Source of the DNA: Papaver somniferum
Lineage: Eukaryota > Streptophyta > Magnoliopsida > Ranunculales > Papaveraceae
Assembly: GCF_003573695.1 (NCBI RefSeq)
Contig: NC_039363.1
Location: 162,208,747 to 162,272,746, forward strand
Direction: 5' to 3'
Length of the DNA stretch: 64,000 nt
Shown here: one piece after another, positions 60,501 to 64,000 of the stretch
How the letters are laid out: each line of letters begins with the position of its first letter
Position numbering within the stretch: the stretch's first letter is position 1
The notes under the pieces: model-generated
Told to the model about the DNA's origin: nothing
Database searches by the model: none
The model's input: only the letters and a program-made list of their open reading frames with translations
Position numbers and translations under genes: made by a program

Positions 60501-61500
60501 TACTGTGAAGTATTGATATCTCTGTTGAACTGATGATGACAAGTAATAAAAGATATCTAAGATCACAATAATAACGAAGAACATAGATATAAGTAAAATC
60601 TTCTAAGTTATCATTAGACACAGATATAACGTGGTTCGACACTTGTCTACGTCCATGGGGTAATGAGTGATTTTATTATATTAAGTTTGTGGTGGTTACA
60701 AAGATGTTAAATGCTTCCCAAAGTAATAGAGAGAACTCAAGTAAGAGTAAATACTTAAGTTATAAACATTAAAGAGGTATAAGCTTAAGACTATATCTTC
60801 GCTCCTTGAAATTGAATGCCCCTATTTTGTTGGTGAGACTCGGTATTTATAGCCCCTTATGCTCCTGGTATATCTTTGCTGCCTCTGGGTCCATCGTCCG
60901 CTGATATACCTTTCGTGCCAGTGGTACCTTCGTCCACCACACACTTCTCCAGTCGTATCTTTCCACCTCAGCTGGCCCACGTTCCTTCGGTAACTACCCA
61001 ACCTTAGTACATGTTGTACCTTCGTTCACCGCCAGCTTCCGCCAATTAGGTTCTGCCACGCCTTCTCTCTCCACGTGCCTTGATTCATGCGTATAGATAA
61101 GATATTAGAGCATTTAATGCTGATTGGATGCGTCATCTACCTCTGTCCTCTTGCCAGCTGACCCTATGTAGACTAGACTTTTTCCTTATTTATCTTGGCT
61201 GTTCACGTCCACTTTCTTGGGATGAGATAAAGTAGATCTTTGGAGGTATCCCTCGTTACTCAGGCTCCTCTATTTAGCGAAGGATATACAGTTAGATATG
61301 TATGCGGCCACTAAGATCGTGACACGTGCTCCACAGAATATTGGTATTCACAGTTGGCCCATTTTCTTTCGTATTCTACTGTTTAGTAGAAGTAGAAGAA
61401 AATTTCCGTTACGCCGCCATTTTTGCACGTACTGATTGGGTGGTCCCTACATGTCTTTTCATGCAATAACTCCCCTTGAATTTCGGGATATCCAACTTTT
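60501..61500. mobile_element. Unassigned repeat-like region
   Basis: No gene. It contains ACGTGGTTCGACACTTGTCT followed by ACGTCCATGGGG (about 60630-60660), a word I associate with dispersed plant LTR or MITE sequences, and TCGGTATTTATAGCCCC near 60841. Borders and superfamily could not be decided. Confidence 0.35.
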
Positions 61501-61517
61501 TGGATTTTCCAGCCGCC

Positions 61518-61527
61518 TATAAGAATA
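61518..61527 (+). promoter_or_regulatory. Candidate TATA box of the third spliced gene
   Basis: CCTATAAGAATAG, followed by a CT-rich leader (CTCCCTTTCTTCTCCTTCTTC). A possible leader intron starts at ACAA|GTAAGTG (about 61679). Confidence 0.45.
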
Positions 61528-62078
61528 GAACAAAGAGAAGGGAATTTCATTAACTCCCTTTCTTCTCCTTCTTCGAACGGTCGCTCTCTATCTTTTTCAT
61601 TGAGATTTTCTTTTGCTGCTAAATGTTATTCTTTTTCCTTCGATTCTCCGCATACTTTGGCTCCACTGCATTGATCGTACAAGTAAGTGTTACTCGTCTT
61701 TGGTCTTGATTTCCTCCATGTTTGCCTCTGTTGCATCGTTGTTGGACTAGGAGATTCATTGATGTTTGCTTCTTGTGCTTGCATGTGAAAATCCTTGCTT
61801 TCTTTCACTTGTTTATGTCGTATGGGGACTTGGGTTTTCTTCCATTTTGATTTCTGATAAATGGTTTCGATATGATAGCTTCTCGCCCGTGACTTTGATC
61901 ATGCGATCAAAGGTTTTTGTTTTTGTACCATGACATGTTCAAACTGGTCCTTTTGGTTGGATTATAGAAAACCCATGCCAAAGTTTCCAGTTTCTGCCCC
62001 TGATTTGCTTTTGAATGCACTGTAATTTTTCGGCCGCCATTGTTGATGAAGAAGTTCTTCCTGATGGTGTTAGGTATA

Positions 62079-63999
62079 ATGAGGCTTCCAAAGAAACCTA
62101 CGCGGAAGGGGTCGAAGGTGTCTTCGTCGACTGATCCTCCTCCGCGAATGGATCATCCTGATGCTATGCCATCTCCTCCTCTTGAGGATCCTGAGGTGCC
62201 TGAGGGAGCTGATATGGCTACGGATGCTGAGGAGGCTACAGAGCCTGAGGCTGAAGAGTTTTCCATTGAGGATCTTCCACCTCCTCCTTCTCATTATGAA
62301 CTGCAAATGATGATGCTTCGCGTCAAGGATAGCTTTTTCCATCTATCTTTGCCTGAGATTGCTAAGTCCTTTCGTCTTCACAAGTTTGAGATTTTCTTCG
62401 TCAATGGTCCCGATGTTCTCACCGAGTCTCTCATTCGAGATTTTCCTTATGATGAGAACCATCTTTTGATTAGCATTGGCCAACTGGCCGTAGGTATGCT
62501 TCTTCCTCTATATAGTAGAAAAAATCCTTTCTATTACGACGTCTTGTCCACTAGAGATGACCCGGCGAATAAGACCCAAATCCGATGGGTTTACCAGTAT
62601 ACTGGTAATTATTGGCGTGCTCTCTTTGAAATCTGGTACCGTAGCAAGGGACAGACCACTTTGAAGTCCTATGACCCCTTTGCTTAAGGAAGGTCTAAGC
62701 AGTAGGATTATATCCCTGCCAACTTCAATTCCAAATATGCTGATGCGATTCAGAAAAGTAATCTTATTCCTTGGAGTGTTGGTCCTCGTCGCATCCATGT
62801 TACCGCTAGGCAGCTTAGAGAAGGAAACAACCTTCGCTTGCTGGAGGAGATTGATAAGACTGGTTTGACTACCATACCTTATTCTGCTAGGATGCCTTTG
62901 CCAAAGGCTGACCGCATCCGTCTAGATCATGATGATAGTTGGGATCGTACTCCTCTTCGTTTATTTGGTTCTTGGGATTATGGTTTCACCACTACGGATC
63001 ATTCATTTCCTCGTTCAGCTCGTTCTTTGCCTGAGAAGTATGACGGATATCAGCCTTGGATTTTTAATCCTGCTGCTTCTCATGAGGTACCTTTGTTGTT
63101 TAATGCCTTCGTCTTGCTTAGATATATTCATCTACTGAGATGCTTTTATTAACTTTAATATCTTCATTTTGATGGCTTTCTTTTGCAGTCTTCCCCCGCT
63201 TCTTCTACTAGGACCGCTCCAGGCTCTGCTGGTAATTCTGTGGCCACAAGGACTAGGAAGAGGAAGGCTTTGGTTGAAACGCCTGCGGAGGTAAGGATCA
63301 TACCTTTGCGCTCGTATAATCCTTAGCATCTTGCCCCTGATCCTTAGCTTACGTGTGTGTTTCTATGTAGTCTTCTCAGCGTAAGGGTAAATTGAAGACT
63401 GTAATTGATCTTGATGCTTTGAATGACGATCCTAAGGCCGCTGTTGAGGGACCTGTTGATGAAGATATGGAGGGCATCGAGGATACTGTTTTTATCCCTC
63501 ATTTGGATGATATTGAGGAGGATTTTTCCAAGGATAACCCTAGCCCAGTCCGAGATGCTTCTGTTGAGGGTGAGAACCTTCTTATTGGTGTCGGTCCTCG
63601 GTTGGTCGAACCTGTTAGTGTTCAAGCTCCTGCACCTTCGTTGTATTTGAATATGCCTTCATTTTCTGCTCCTAGCAAGGCTTTTCCCACTGTTTCTGCT
63701 GCTGCTGGAGCTGCTGTTGTAGCTTCTAAGAGCTTACCTTCGTCTCCCGCTACCTCTCTTCAGTCTAGCAGTTAGTTTGCTAAGGTTTTTGGCCCTTCGG
63801 CTAGGGCTGGTAGCTCGGATTCTCAGCATAAGAAGAAGGTTGTGATTTCACTAGCCAGCTTCTCCTTCAATGCTGCTCCTTCCTCGCTAGGGAGTGCAGT
63901 CTGTTTCTACTGCCCCCGCTAGTAAAGCTGTTGGACCTCCACCTTCGTTACCAGATTGGACCGTACTGGGTAATCTTCCTTCTGCTGGTGGCATGGATT
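62079..63999 (+). pseudogene. Third multi-exon gene of unknown family, broken, runs off the window
   Basis: Exon 1 starts at ATG 62079 (or in-frame 62040) and runs to a donor at 63087, with stops at 62685 and 62703. Exon 2 is 63189-63290. Exon 3 starts at 63371, with a TAG at 63773 and a frameshift near 63890. Introns are phase 0. Exon 1 has a Pro/Glu-rich lead (PPPRMDHPDAMPSPPLEDPE), then a folded-looking part (LPEIAKSFRLHKFEIFFVNG, TQIRWVYQYTGNYWRALFEI, FGSWDYGFTTTDHSF). Exon 2 is basic (TRTRKRKALVE). Exon 3 is acidic, then Ala/Ser/Pro-rich. I do not recognise the family. The repeated stops and position suggest a transposon-borne or captured gene. Confidence 0.45.
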
Positions 64000-64000
64000 T

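Noticed and set aside
1..64000. tRNA, rRNA genes and CRISPR arrays
   Set aside because: I looked for clover-leaf A/B box patterns, rRNA core words and regular spacer arrays and saw none; PBS sequences are the only tRNA-related matches.

Overview
This is plant nuclear DNA, most likely from a eudicot. It holds two ordinary intron-style host genes in a dense, nested mass of LTR retrotransposons, LINE relics and small CACTA elements. I cannot name the species; a poppy-like early-diverging eudicot is only a weak guess.

Left part (1-36959) is retrotransposon on retrotransposon. It starts with the 3' end and 3' LTR of a SIRE-like Ty1/copia element. Next is a minus-strand L1-type LINE, split by a solo SIRE-like LTR with a 5-bp target duplication (TSD), then a decayed Ty3/gypsy LTR. 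A Ty3/gypsy element of the Tat/Ogre type ('family T', element A) follows: LTR, gag, decayed protease, antisense gene relic, truncated 3' LTR. A broken SIRE-like LTR joins it to a minus-strand family T element (B). Element B's 5' LTR was split by a complete, very young, 8.9-kb non-autonomous gag-bearing element (D) with 2.53-kb LTRs and TSD CTAGG. A decayed copia pol region and a copia 3' LTR end just upstream of the first host gene.

Central host segment (about 37200-48800) carries a 13-exon gene for the ribosome-quality-control factor NEMF/Rqc2 (plus strand). It also carries TAF8, a TFIID subunit, on the minus strand with its coding region in one exon. The two genes converge and are separated by about 3.4 kb containing a decayed LINE ORF1 relic.

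Right part (about 48980-64000) holds a CACTA MITE, then a family T solo LTR (TSD AATAG) that itself carries a second copy of the MITE. A broken plant mobile domain (PMD) gene follows, then a minus-strand family T 3' LTR with its internal region. That region carries plus-strand, i.e. antisense, spliced genes: an acidic charged protein with its own TATA box and a leader intron, a PEARLI4-like gene with clean phase-0 introns, and a third multi-exon gene running off the window. The antisense acidic gene is also present, in decayed form and the same relative orientation, in element A. It is therefore a component of the retrotransposon family and not a host gene, and it is the most interesting item here.
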